Shown here piece after piece: positions 1 through 13,296 of a stretch of 64,000 nt of DNA. The position numbers and the translations under genes were made by a program. The notes below the pieces were generated by a model. That model was not told the origin of the DNA. It made no database searches and saw nothing but the letters and a program-made list of their open reading frames with translations. Position 1 is the first letter of the stretch, and each line of letters starts with the position of its first letter. This DNA is from Cristatella mucedo (Eukaryota > Bryozoa > Phylactolaemata > Cristatellidae): assembly GCA_009760855.2 (NCBI GenBank), contig WPIO01000010.1:8055001-8119000 (forward strand). Direction: 5' to 3'.

Positions 1-188
1 GAATGCCTCACGTTCAAATCAGTATAGAGAATGTATTTACTTTCACCATATTTCAACCCAGATTGTGCCACCGATGCCAAGAGGTAAACTACAAGCTGAA
101 CTGCCGGCTGACGGCAGTAAACTGGTCACTTGCTGACAAATGCTAACAAATAGAACAGCATCGATCATGCCTTCATTTACCATACCTC

Positions 189-1535
<1,347 letters not shown>

Positions 1536-1536
1536 T

Positions 1537-1539
<3 letters not shown>

Positions 1540-1591
<52 letters not shown>
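1540..1591. repeat. (TC)n microsatellite
   Basis: About 50 bases of uninterrupted TC dinucleotide. Confidence 0.98.
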
Positions 1592-1594
<3 letters not shown>

Positions 1595-2088
1595 ACTGGC
1601 AAAGTCCTCGGGGCACCGGCCTGCTTTTCTTCGAGGCCCGTGTGAGATAAATTAAATGCATCGTCTCAAAGACGCCAAGCTAATCAAATTCGCCATAGCG
1701 TTGCAAGTTCCCGTTGTTTGCTTGGCCCATCCCTTGCGACTGTCGAGCTTTTGGCCACCTGCCCGGAGGCGGCTTTTACCACATTCGCACGTCCCCCCAC
1801 CCAATAAGCTTGCACTGTGCTCGGAGCGAAGTGGCTCCTAATATGATTTATGTTCCTATTTTCGTTGCAATTTTGGCTATATTGCCTGCTCTAACGCGAG
1901 TGTATATTCGCGGCCGTTGGATCGTAAGAATTGTGTCCCAGTTTGCCACCACTGATAGCCTTGTTACTGTCTCCCCTGCTACTTTCCTTCCTCTGACTGA
2001 CTTCCCCTGGTTTATGTGTCACTCCCGGCACTGCCATACTGCCTCTGTATGCTTGCCTCCTCCGAATTCTTTTTTCGATTTTAAACAC

Positions 2089-2114
2089 AATAAATAAATA
2101 TTCAAAATAAATTG
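2089..2114 (+). terminator. Possible poly(A) signal cluster
   Basis: Overlapping AATAAA motifs in an A-rich stretch (AATAAATAAATATTCAAAAT then AAATTG). The preceding 400 bases (about 1660-2090) are T-rich with no long frame and look like a 3' untranslated region of a plus-strand gene, but no upstream coding exon is recognisable. Confidence 0.25.
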
Positions 2115-2529
2115 TTTGGCAAGATGGATTTACCATTTACCATTACTCAACCAGAGTGTATGATGCCGAAGCAGCAACAGCAAAATTCATTGCGGCCGGC
2201 CTCGCATCGCGAGACATCAGTATCCCACCTCACATCAGGATCGCTCGGTGAGAGTGCCCAGCTCATCTTGCCGCGACCCGGGACATATACTCAGGCTTTC
2301 ATACACACAAGCTCTTTGAGAAAACCGAAAGTCAAATACCGTTGGGCATGCGAAGAGAGCTATTACTTCACCGGGTACCGATTTGGCCAAGTAACGACAA
2401 GTCGAAAGCTGTAACAAGCAGAACAGAAATAAGGTGGCACCAGGTATGAGTGCGGTAGACTCTGGGTTCCCTGCATGAAGCAAACCATTGGCATCTACAG
2501 AATGCCACCGCATTGCAGCAACTAAGACG

Positions 2530-2935
2530 GAAGAAAAGAGAGATGGAGAGTGAGAAGTGTGAAAGTGTTAAGAGTGAAAGAGAGAGGGAGAGAGAGGGAG
2601 GGAGAGAAAGAGGGAGAGAGAGAGAGAGAGGGAGAAAGCGAGAGGGAGAGAGATAGAGAGAGATAAAGAGAGAAAGTGAGATAGAGTGAGAATGTAAGAT
2701 AAGAGAAAAAGAGAGCAAGGGAGAGGGAGAGAGAAAGAGTGAGCAAGGTAGAGATAAAGAGAGTGAGAGAGCGAGAGAGATAGAAATAAAGAGAGAAGAG
2801 ATACAGAGAAAGCGAGAAAGAGAGCAAGAAAGAGAGTGTGAGAGTGAGAGTGAGAGAGAGAGAGAGAGTGAGAGATCAAGATAAGGAGAGAGAAAGGGAG
2901 AGGGAGACAGAAAAAATGACATAGAGTGAGAGAGC
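2530..2935. repeat. Degenerate (GA)n polypurine tract
   Basis: About 400 bases almost wholly of A and G on the plus strand, in degenerate GAGA units. The Ser-Leu-rich frames on the minus strand are artefacts of it. Confidence 0.97.
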
Positions 2936-3410
2936 CGCTGCTGCCTGACGATTGACGCTTCGATTAGGCAGTCTATATAGTGGTCTGCTAATCAGCACAA
3001 GGTGCAGTCGAATTGGTGGGGGTATGAAGCTCCAGCCATGTTGCTTAGTTGCTCAGTGAATTTGCAATGACCAGAGTGTTTGCTGGGGCACAATTATGTG
3101 AAGATGCACCGTGCCAGGTCATTGCATGGTATTTATGTCTCTATAGGTACCATGGTATGTCGTGTGCCATGACAAGCTTCAAACAGATCCAAAGAGCATC
3201 TTATCTCACTGTGCAGCTCGGAGCTTTCCTACCTCCCCGTTGCAGCTGTTGCTCACTGTCTCATTTTTTCAGATCGCTGTGACAGCACCACTACCGGAAG
3301 TGGCTCACATGGTACTTCAAGGTTGCACCTTATCCTGAGTATGTCTTAACGATAGTGGGGCATCTGTATGTGCCTGCACCCACTCGTGCACCTGTAGGTG
3401 TCTCTTCTCT

Positions 3411-3456
3411 CTGTGTGTGTGTGTGTGTGCGTGTGCGTGCGTGCGTGCGTGCGTGC

Positions 3457-3491
<35 letters not shown>

Positions 3492-3500
3492 TGAGTGAGT
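3411..3500. repeat. (TG)n/(CGTG)n/(GAGT)n compound microsatellite
   Basis: TG repeats grade into CGTG repeats, back to TG, then GAGT. Confidence 0.98.
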
Positions 3501-3648
3501 GTATGTGTCTGTGCTGGTGTATAGGCAGATGTATAGGCTGGCGTGTGCACTTTGTATGCATGCGTGAATGGACGGGAGTTTGTGTATGAGATGCATATGG
3601 TTGTCATAGTTCATGCTGAACTTGAGCTTTTTTGCATTGTTGACACCA

Positions 3649-3716
3649 GAGGAATGCAATAGTGCTACTGTCGCATCTTTAAAATTTACAGAAGCCGAAG
3701 CTCGTCGCATGGACCA
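3649..3716 (+). CDS. Possible terminal exon of an unidentified gene
   Basis: After a pyrimidine-rich acceptor (TTTTTTGCATTGTTGACACCAG) a frame reads ECNSATVASLKFTEAEARRM then DQGARIL and TAA, followed 118 bases later by AATAAA near 3835. I do not recognise the peptide. The minus strand of the same segment is also open, so this is weak. Confidence 0.2.
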
Positions 3717-3884
3717 GGGAGCCAGGATTTTGTAAGGATGGGGTTGTGACTTGCCTTCGGCATGCTGCTTCCGGCTGATCCTCCCGAGGGAGGCCACCAA
3801 CATTACAAATTGTGTTACGGAAGGCTGCCGATAATAAAAGTTGCCTGGGGCTCAGCTTCAGGTTGTACAAATTGGGTTACTACT

Positions 3885-3925
3885 ACTCTTTCTCTCTCTA
3901 TCTCTCTCTCTCGCTCGCTCTTTAT
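3885..3925. repeat. (TC)n microsatellite
   Basis: Imperfect TC repeat with TATC and TCGC interruptions. Confidence 0.9.
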
Positions 3926-4259
3926 ATAGCTTATAAAAATGCTTTCGGGAGTGCTCGTTCGGTGCAGATATTTCGACTCTAGCAAAATTAGGCAAATCAG
4001 CGTTCAGAGCGCTAAATAGCTCCGTCGGACCGGCGCTCTTTAGGCTTCTTAGAATCATCTCGCTCCTTAGAATCGGCACGTGCTGCCAGAAAAGGCTGCC
4101 GTTTCTTTTTAAAACAAGATAAAGAATATGTTTGGACGAAATGCAAACTGAGTCCTGCCGGATGGCGAGGCTTCGGACGCAAAGCTCCGGCGTTTGCCAT
4201 CCCCTCCTCCAAGGGGTCTTACGACCCAGGCGGATGATGAAAAGCCATTTCTTAACGAG

Positions 4260-4260
4260 T

Positions 4261-4293
<33 letters not shown>

Positions 4294-4326
4294 ATATATC
4301 TATCTATCTATCTATCTATCTCTCTG
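4260..4326. repeat. (TC)n/(TATC)n compound microsatellite
   Basis: TC dinucleotides followed by ATCT tetranucleotide repeats. Confidence 0.97.
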
Positions 4327-6975
4327 ATCTATTGGGGTGGCACTCCGTTTAAGGAATCGCTAGAGAATTTACATTTTTTAATCAGCTCGGCAGGCTGCTA
4401 AACAGCGGTGACCTACGCCAACTAACTGCGTCGAGTCTCCGGTGGACGTTACCATTCAAGCAGGTTGTTCCTGGTTTCGCTAGCACGAGACCGCAGCAAT
4501 GCAGCTAAGCTATGATCGCAGTGTTCATAGCAGGATGGCGTATTAGCTGAGCAACGGGCCAAAAATGAGCAGCAGTAGATCGATTGGGCGTGTAGCTCTC
4601 CCCCCCCCCGCAACGAAAACCCGACAGACGCTCCGGGTGACCTTCGCGATTGAAGGGAGGCCCTATCTGGCTTTAACAAATGTAGCGAAGCATTGGAGAG
4701 CTACAGGTATATCAGTCGCATTGTTTGCGTCGCTCTTGCCGGTGCTAGTGCCGCGAGTGTATTGCAAAACTAGTGTCTGCATTAATCGACCAGTAGTCAG
4801 GCACGCGACCGACCTACCTTGCGTTGGAAGTTCTCTATATACAATGCATTATTATTATTATTATTATTGTAAAAGATAATTAGCAGCTCCTGAATTACGA
4901 AGTATTGGAACCGGATGCGATGTGTAATAATTGGTCGGTTGTGCTCTGGGTGTCGAATTGGTCAGTTGCGCTTTGAGCTTCGGAGAATTGTATGTTATGG
5001 CTATTTAGCTGGTGCTGTATAGTCATGCCCCTCTGTCGCTGTGGTGTAGACTGGTCTATGTTAACGAGACGGACTTGTACATTAAGGTACGGTTTCAATT
5101 TATTGCTGCACGGTCTGCTACCGTCGGTTGCATGCCTGCGCCTGTCGACGCAGCATCTGTGACTCGCTGGCCGTACTTTGATGCGCCAGCTTTACCGACA
5201 TTTTCGACGCGGCGGCAAGAGCTAGCGCCGTTATGAGAGCTGCGTTTGTGGTAAAGGACCTGAGTGCAGACGCTACTACGGTGCGTTCGCCGCAGGAGAA
5301 AATAGAATCATTGAAATATGAAGTGCGTAGATAGCAGTTCGCTACGTACGCACTTCATATCTCATGGCCATTTCCCCCTTCTTTATAAAGAGCCAGACAG
5401 GCCGCTACAGTGCCACATATTCGGCGAGAACGTTCGACGTCAGGGGCTCCTCCATTTCAAGGGGTTCGCATTTGCGGAGTTGCTAAGTCAGAGTTTAAAG
5501 AGGCCCGCCGAGCGGCAGTCTTCGACGCATCGCCTCGAGCTCTCCAAACGGGGGCGGCTCCACTAGTTTCTTTACTACGCAGTGCGCCTTTGGCGTGGAG
5601 CTAGATGCTTTCCAAAGTCTTGAAAGCGTTAAAGCTGGCGGTCAAACTGAACAGTTAAAAATAAAAATAAGACGATAAACGAGTCTACGGAGGGGCTAAA
5701 GAGCTTGTCCGAGCAGATTTGAATAAAAAGCTTATGACCTTGTGCCGCAACTTCGAGGTTCGAGTAGAGTCCACCTTATCGAAATCCCAGCTACGCCCTT
5801 GCATACAACATAACTGCAGCGCTCCAAGTTCTAGTCTATCTCTCGGTCTGAAGCGTTTTTAGAATCACGGATTCGCAAGAGCCTTAACCTTTTAAGATCG
5901 TCACGGTGGGCTGCTCACTAGGTATGGCTTCAAGCGCCAAGTATTTACCTAATGACCCTACACATTCTGCAGCGTCGATCCTGCTAGCTCTAGCCCGACA
6001 CCGCAGCTGGGCTAAATATCCTTTTCGAACCCTGGTCGCGCCCATTCAAGCCCCTAAAACAAATTGCTGGCGAAAACGGCTGAATGTTAAAATACTACGG
6101 TGACTTGGCTATGGCCAATATCCGTAGCCTGCTTTCTGCGTTTAACAAATGGTTTTAAAGGATGAATATTCCAGCGTTTCGGCAGCCGACGGACGAATCT
6201 ATAAAGGTCTTGGCCTCAACAGGCTGCCTCGGAAATGAAGCCAAAGGGCGAAGAGCCCAAAAGGCCTCTACGTCCGCAGCTCCTTCTAAACCCATCGGCC
6301 CCCTCCGCAGACGCATCCGCTATGACGATTCGTGCCTGCGTTGAACTGCTTCCCACCCCCTCCACCGACCTCTTGAGCTCCGCTCTAATATTTATGGTTT
6401 CCTCATAGATAGAAAAAAAGCTAGGTAGTTCCTTCCGGAAACAGGCCGAGAAGCTGCAGCCTAAGGCACGGCCAAGCCAACCTTTATATATGTAGGTTCC
6501 CCACACAAAACCGGTAGGCAAGTCGGGGGGGGGGGGACAATGCAGTTGCTCGCCAGCTCAGCAACCCGATAAGCTTATTTAGTCTGCTTTGAGGAAAGAA
6601 AGTGGTTTAACGCCCTTTAAGACAGACCGCAAAGCCGAAGCCACCCAGCAGGCCAGCCCCAGAACCTTTAAGTACGGTAGCCCTTCCCGCGATGGTAAAC
6701 TGGGCCTCCTGAGAAGCTCGAGGGCGAAGGTGCCAGGCGGCGTACTGTGGATGCCCAGCTTCCGGGTCTGTTTCTGATGGTGCTAAAATAAAGAAACGCC
6801 CCCTTCCTATGGCCCAGCATTTTTGCTAATCGGGGGAAGAGAGATGGCTTGTCTAGGCGGCTTGAATAGTCGCAGCTCTGACAATAGCTTGCTGAAGCTC
6901 CTTCGGTTCTTCTTTACGAAGCCGGCTTTTCTTCACAGCTCCACCGAGAGTTCTTTTTTTCTCTAACCTCGTTGA
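4327..6975. other. No recognisable gene
   Basis: Only short frames on either strand, a short (ATT)n at about 4848-4868, a C run near 4602, a G run near 6526 and an inverted repeat at 5316-5360. An AATAAA lies near 6786 on the plus strand without an identifiable gene. Confidence 0.5.
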
Positions 6976-6981
6976 ACCCTA

Positions 6982-9070
6982 CAATAATAATAATGCATAA
7001 TAATAATAATAGTGCATTTGATAAAGCACCCTCAGAGAACTCAATCTCTCTCTAGGCCCTTTACATTTGCTGCAAAGGGGAATGCAACTGAATGGTGAGT
7101 AATATCATGCTTGATAAACAAACAAAATGAATGACATGGTTAGGGGTGACATGCACAGGGTCAGCATGCAAATGTGGTTAGTTGCAGCATGCACAGTGTC
7201 AGCACGCATAAGCACATCAATGACGAATCACAGGGACCCACTAAATGCTGTCCTAAATCGGTGTGTTTTTAAGTTCTTTTTAAATGTGGTCAGGTCAGGG
7301 GATGTTCTGACACAGGTCGGGAGGGAGTTCCAGGCTTTGGGAGCATACGAACTAAATGCACGGTCTCCAAAGGATTTGAGATTTATACGAGGTATTGGTA
7401 GACTGTTGGATTCCGAAAAGCAGGTGGTACGATGCTTGGCTTGATGGAGGAGTAGATCTGAGAGATAGGCTGGAGCCAAAGAATGAAGGGACCTAAAAGT
7501 GAGCGACAAAACCTTGAAGTCAATCCGTTGCTTGACTGGTAGCCAGTGCAGGTCGGCAAGAACTGGTGTGATGTGGCTACTGCGACGCTCACGACAGACA
7601 AGCCTAGCTGCGGAGTTTTGCACCAGCTGCAATCGCCTGATCGCACATGCTAGTAGGCCAATAAGCAGTGAGTTGCAGAAGTCGAGACGGGATGTCACGA
7701 ATGCATGGACCAACTTGGACTGGTACCCTTATCTAAACAAGCCCGAATTTTAGCAATGTTATGAAGCTGAAAATAGGCAGATTTGACCGTGGAGCTGATA
7801 TAGTCGTCTAACGAGAGGTCGCTTTTGATTATGACACCTAGATTTCGAGCCGATTCAACAGGAGATATGCTGGCAGAGCCAATTTTGAGAGTCAGCCTTT
7901 CCAATCTCTGAATCGCACTGGGTTTGCCCATAACTAGTAAGTTAGTTTTTATCATCGTTTAGTTTTAGAAAATTTGCTGCCATCCATTTGCGGATGTCAT
8001 CAATACATGCAGCAAGTGAGTTGAGCGAATTTGAGGTGCTCGAAGGCTGGGAGGAATCAAAGCAAAGGTACAACTGAGTGTCATCCGCATAGAAGTGAAA
8101 GCCTAGATTGTGTTTGGCAATCACCTCAGCAAGAGGGAGAGTATAAACCGTGAGAAGAACCGGACCTAGCACGGAGCCCTGAGGCACGCCATATTTCAGA
8201 GGTACCTCAGATGATCTTTGTCCATTCACGTCAATACTCTGGAGTTTCCCACTGAGATAGGACCTGAACCACTGCAGAGCAGTGCCAGCGATTCCCAGGC
8301 GAGATGAGAGGCGCTCTAGAAGAACTTTGTGATCGATGGTATCAAAAGCTGCCGAAAGATCGAGCAAAACAAGCAGAGACACTCTACCCATGTCTGCATT
8401 CCTAAGTAGGTTGTTGTATACCCTAAGCAATGCTGACTCTGTGGAGTGATTAGCTCTAAAGCCAGACTGGAACTTACTAGCAAGGTGTACGGTTTTGATA
8501 TATGAGTTCAGCTGGTCTGCCACGACTCGTTCCAGTGTCTTTGATAGGAATGGTAGATGGGAGACTGGGCGGTAGTTGCTCAAGTTCTCTTGGTCTAGTG
8601 TCGCTTTTTTGAGAAGTGGCCTGACTACAGCTTTTTTTGAAAGGTGCTGGGACATGACCTGAGGCTAATGACATATTAATGATGTTAGTTATGCATGTCA
8701 ATGCAATGTAGGAGCAGGGCAGTGGGAATAGGGTCCAGAGGACTTGTCTTCTTTGATTGAGATACGAACTTCAGGACTAGATCACTAGTGACCTGCTTAA
8801 ATGTAGACATTGAGGTGCAGCCAGGAATCGAGGGACAGCATTCTAGTGGGGATGTGGTCATCGCAGGGATGGATTCCCTGATCTTGTCTATCTTCTGCAC
8901 AAAGAACCGAGAGAAGTGATCGGCTAGATCATCACAAGGATCATCAGGTAAGGAGCTAATCTGGGACCAGTTGAGGAGATGGTTTATTGTCGACATCAGT
9001 ATTTTTGGATTGTGCATCTGTGATTCAGCAATGTTTCTATAGAAGCTAGACTTGGCCTTTGCTAGGAACC
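6982..9070 (-). mobile_element. L2-clade LINE, 5'-truncated, longest copy
   Basis: This is a non-LTR retrotransposon read from about 9070 down to an (ATT)n tail at 6982. The reverse transcriptase core is open for 237 codons (8655-7942) with LVLLDLSAAFDTIDH (first catalytic Asp), [10 protein letters not shown] and FYADDTQLY (catalytic Asp pair). Pre-RT sequence lies at 9017-8685. The C-terminal part continues in other frames (7955-7695 and 7713-7228: [29 protein letters not shown], then [20 protein letters not shown]), so frameshifts have broken it. No endonuclease domain is present. The tail AAAGTGC-x-TAGAAAGAGATT-AAGTTCTC-x-GCGCT-(ATT)n is typical of L2 elements that use short 3' repeats. 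Confidence 0.93.
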
Positions 9071-9847
9071 CTCACCTCTCCACTTGTACCCCACCCCGTG
9101 GGTAAGTTACGTGCTTTGCCATTGCTGGACAGTCTTGCTGGCATGGTGATTAGGGTTGAATAGCGATCCTAAAAAAGTTGGTCGAGTACTTTTTGCTAGT
9201 TGAGTGAAGCTAACATAACCCGGGAAGCTTGCACGGCCTAATTACCATTTCAGGCCAGACTGCAAACTGACGGTTACGGAGAGAATGCCACCGCAAGGTC
9301 ATGAGGTCATGATGCAGCACATTTCGTCTATGAATTTGTGAATTGCATGGGGTCGTACGAGTTTTTATTCTTACCGCAATTACTGATGGAACTTCGGTCA
9401 TTGGAAGTGTTTTCAAACTGTTATCCATTGCAACATAGCTTGGGGCGAGTACTTTTTGAGATCTCACCACTAAAACTAAATGTAAATCGTTTGCAAGACC
9501 ACCCGTGTCGGCGGAGCTGTAACGACCAACAGGACAGTTGCAAAGATGGGTACCGTAGCACCGGAATGAAAGGCCCTGATCGAGGCCGGCTGCTCACAGC
9601 CGGAAAGGGTGGATCACTCGCATGAAAAAAATGAAGAGTAAACAGTCAAAACAGTGCACTGGGTTCGTAATGTGGAAAAATTGTGTGACAGCGGGCCATA
9701 ATGTGGAAGAATTTTGTGCGAAGTTGATCTTGCCCCCTTCATCCAACCACGGCAAGTCGTGCAATTGGGCTCTATGAGCAAAATTGTTGCATCAATCGAG
9801 GAGGAATATCGATGCCCTAATCGATGAGCAACATCGGTGTATTATGG
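9071..9847. other. No recognisable gene
   Basis: Only short frames (minus 9210-9470, plus 9338-9625) without recognisable motifs. Confidence 0.4.
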
Positions 9848-10015
9848 TAAGTCGTGATGGCACACTAGATAAAGCGGTTGCTTTCACGACCTCGGTCCCG
9901 AGGTCGTGGGTTCGATTCCTGCAGTGGGCCATTCTTTATCGCTACTGCAAGCGGTGGTTATAGCCGTAAAGACTCTTCTGTCGCTATACAAAAGGGGGCT
10001 GTTTAATCAGCTAGG
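9848..10015 (+). mobile_element. tRNA-derived SINE, family B
   Basis: The tRNA-like head has an A-box-like stretch (TGGCACACTAGATAAAGCG) and a B box (GGGTTCGATTCC), then a family body (AGCGGTGGTTATAGCCGTAA, GACTCTTCTGTCGCTATAC, GGCTGTTTAATCAGCTA). Similar bodies occur at least seven more times in the window. Between the boxes is a perfect inverted repeat, ACGACCTCGG-TC-CCGAGGTCGT. Confidence 0.8.
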
Positions 10016-10940
10016 ATTTATTTATTTTATTTATTAATTGGTTGGTAATGCCGGAGCAGAGGCCTGATGTTCACAACGACCTACTCATTCGTGTACCTGG
10101 CCCAAAGGCTGCAGGATAAAAATCTCCTAATTGCCAGCAGTTGTGGTCATTATCTAGTGGGTGGCAAGGCAGGTGCTGAAAATTGCAGTTAGCTATGTAT
10201 AAGTACGGGCATCGTCACCATAGTCTCGACACCAGATTATTTCACGAGTGCAAGCGAAGAAAAGTAAAGGGATGAGAGAAAAATCAGGCCCGGTCACACC
10301 CGCCATTTTTAGGCAGCTGCATTAGCCCTTCTCCCAATGCACTGGTGGGCAGGTGTAAAATAAAAGATTTAATTTTGAACTCCGTAGGTCAATACCCGGC
10401 GCTGGTAATATCATGAACCAACGCCAGAAAACTCCTCTGAGCAATGCCCACATGCATTAGCAACGAGTTCGACCGCCATGCCTGTTTAACATTTACCATC
10501 CGTGCAGAATGCATTCCTACTGGGCAGCTGTGTTGTCATCACCGATCGCCGAAGTAATTAGTGACGAGAAACCGCTACCCGAATTGCGATCTTTGTCCGG
10601 TAAATTAAGGGCTCATCATCAGCACTCACTCGCTAACCATGCCATGAAAGGGATGCAGACTGTGGAACTCGCAGGAGGGGAGGTGATTGGCATTTGCAAA
10701 TATTTTTGATTACTTTAGCTCAGCATTGCTCCAACTCGGCTGCATCGCCGATACGACCTTGGGTGCAATAAGCAGGCGATGACGATCTTACGCACACCGA
10801 AAAACATGTTTTCTTCAACACTTTCCTACGCCTGCTAATGTCGTCCGGTCGTCACCATCAAAAGCCTGAAGCTTTTTTAGCTCAGGCATCCAAGTAAAGG
10901 TACAAGGTTTAGTTCCACGGCAACTAGACAAATGTGAATT
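10016..10940. other. No recognisable gene
   Basis: A short (TTTA)n tail follows the SINE at about 10016-10036. The rest has only one short frame (10509-10709) and no family match. Confidence 0.4.
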
Positions 10941-10948
10941 GCTTAGAA

Positions 10949-12795
10949 CAGAGGTCGGCAAACTCCTGCCTTAAGGACATATATTAGTGTCAATGTATCT
11001 TCGTCTGCAACTACACATAGCCGCAAAGACCATGTGAGTGTTAAGCAGGAGAGTTTTGTATGGCACACTCTGAGCCTAAACGGCTTTCGATATTAGGTGG
11101 CCAACGGACTTCATCTCACACAACAAAGAAAAAGTGAGAAGCATAGCGGAGTCAGGAGAGCCGTTGAGGTAGGGAGTAACAAGGAAGTAGCAGCTCAGGA
11201 CGGTTGGAAAGGACGTGCCATAGTCTCTGCAGCAGGAGAGTCGTAGTTTCGTAAGAATTGTGGAAGTGAGTTCTACAGTCTAGAACCTGCAGAGCTAAAG
11301 CTTCTGTCGCCAACGGTCTTTAAGCGGAGGAGTGGAACAGCTTATTTATTGTTCATACAGGACCTGACGACACGAGCCGGCTGAAACTATTGCAGCAGTT
11401 CAGCTAGGCATGGAGGAGCAAAGCCGTGGCGGGCCTTGTGGATCAGCATAAGAACTTTGCTCTGTATCCGCTGATCAACTGGCTGCCATCCAAGCTCTAT
11501 TAGCAAAGGAAACACGCGGTCAACCCCCTGGGATTTGGCAACTAGCCTAGCAGCCGTACTTAAAGCCAGCAGCAGTGGTTTAGTGGCTTTTTCGGTAGCC
11601 CAGCCAAAAGGGAATTACAAAAATCTAGCCGAGACAGAACGAAGGAGCTAGTTAGATTTTTTGCAAGCCACTATGGAAGACAGTTCCTAATCTTAGATAT
11701 TTACAAAGCTTTTTCAAATTTAGGCAGCTGTCGAAGACGACGTATAAAGTCCGAGCACGTGCTGATGGTCGCACAACAGCATCAATTATTAGAAGAGCAA
11801 AATCCAGCCACACCTTAGGGTGTCCTACGAGCAGCAGTTCAGTTTTATTGTCATTCAGTTTAAGGAAATTAGCCAACATCCAGGATTGAATGTCGGCAAA
11901 GCCAGCATTCAGTTAATCAGTTACTGCTGCAGATACCGACGGTTTAAATGACACACAGCTGCATATCGTCTGCGTAAAAGTGGTATCCAGTTCCATAAAA
12001 CTGAATCACTTTTCCCAGAGGTTGAGTATAAATGGAGAACAGCAAGGGACCGAGGACGTACCCTTAAGGGACTCCACAGGTGACTGGTCTGGTGGATGAG
12101 ACCTGACCCCCTCAGACGACACGAATTGAATAAGATCGGACAAGGACGATTTGAACCACGCCAACGCCTAGTATGCCGGACCTATCGTTCTTCTCAATCG
12201 TTCAAATAGGATATCAAGATCGATAGTGTCGAAGGCTGGTGATATATTTAGCAGCGCTAGGGCAGTGGCATTCCGCCATCGTTGCTGCGTATGATGTCAT
12301 TGGTTACACGGAGGAGAGCAGTTTCAGTGAAGTGCTGCCGCTTGAACCACGACTGAAATATTTGTGTATGGTACAGCAGCTGATCTATTGAGCTCTCAGC
12401 TCAAGTGTTTTGGCCAGAGGTTGCTTGCTAACTCCGGCCTTTAGGCCGGATACCAGCCAGCTAGTACTCTAGTCTGGCCTAACGCCCCTAGTTAGTTATT
12501 GTTGGGTTCGGCCTAATTGAATTGGCGCGGTTTTATTCCCCTTCAGTACTTCCGGTTGCAGTTAAAGCTCTGGTCCGTGTTCATTTTTAGAACTGATGTC
12601 AGGCGCACACATGAAACAGAAGCGCCAGACCATGGAGGGATGATAAATGTCTATCCCAGTAATTGCCCTGCCGTCTGTGCATCTGTTCTGACCCTTCGTT
12701 CATTCGTCTGGCCACGCCCACTCCGCCGGCCAGCCTAGTGTGCCTTCTTGACCTCCTGAAATAGCCTAGTAGTGCGAAAAGTTTGCCAACCCCTG
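10949..12795. mobile_element. hAT-like DNA transposon carrying a nested LINE
   Basis: The ends form terminal inverted repeats: CAGAGGTCGGCAAACT at 10949 and, read on the minus strand from 12795, CAGGGGTTGGCAAACT. This matches the CAG-GGTCGGCAAACT end of Charlie-type hAT elements. The flanks give an imperfect 8-bp target duplication, GCTTAGAA (10941-10948) and TCTTAGCA (12796-12803), the length expected for hAT. No transposase frame is visible. A LINE fragment fills most of the interior. Confidence 0.75.
11015..12420 (-). mobile_element. Second LINE family (L2-like, family 2), inside the hAT-like element
   Basis: The minus strand reads a reverse transcriptase remnant: MLANFLKLNDNKTELLLVGH at 11879, the typical post-catalytic motif of L2/CR1 reverse transcriptases, followed by frame breaks. 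Its 3' part (about 11015-11350) recurs at 19275, 45948 and 53125. Unlike the main L2 family it shows no (ATT)n tail here. Confidence 0.75.
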
Positions 12796-12803
12796 TCTTA
12801 GCA

Positions 12804-13290
12804 TGAGGAAATTGGCTGCAGTGGCAGATGAGTGGTTTCACAAGTTTTTAGATGGGCAACGGAGGCATGAGTGGATGCCAGCAGAGTTTTCCATTTAGTA
12901 AATCCGAGGCCTAACCAATGGTACGACAAAATTCAGGGATTGCATAACTTCACGAAAACTCCCTCATCTACTTAGAGATTTGTTTCCGCGTGCTTGTTGG
13001 GCTTCTTTTTCTAAAATTGTACAGTCACTTTCTCATGAGTTATGCCACTCTTTATACAGCCTTATCCAAAAACATGGGAGGGCAGCCCGAAGTTTAGTTA
13101 TCGTCACCGACTACCGATGTCACCAGTTTATTCTCCTACACACGGAGAGGGGGTAGAGCACAACTCTTTTCGCCCCTCTCGCCCTCCGGTCTTACATAGG
13201 TTTCAGCGACCACGCCCCCGCGCCACATCAATCGCCGAGCAGGACAGCCAACCCACATACCTACCAGTCTATCATATAGCGGCACAGCCC
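12804..13290. other. No recognisable gene
   Basis: Only short frames (plus 13042-13329 runs into the next LINE piece). Confidence 0.4.
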
Positions 13291-13296
13291 TCTCTC

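Noticed and set aside
2368-2922. 184-codon Ser/Leu-rich minus frame
   Set aside because: Translation of the (GA)n tract; three overlapping frames are open alike.
7942-8655. 237-codon reverse transcriptase frame as a host gene
   Set aside because: It is the core of an L2 retrotransposon with broken flanking frames and a LINE tail.
9848-9925. Functional tRNA gene
   Set aside because: The tRNA-like head cannot fold as a full cloverleaf and is followed by the SINE B body, repeated elsewhere. The same holds for 31080 and 14548.
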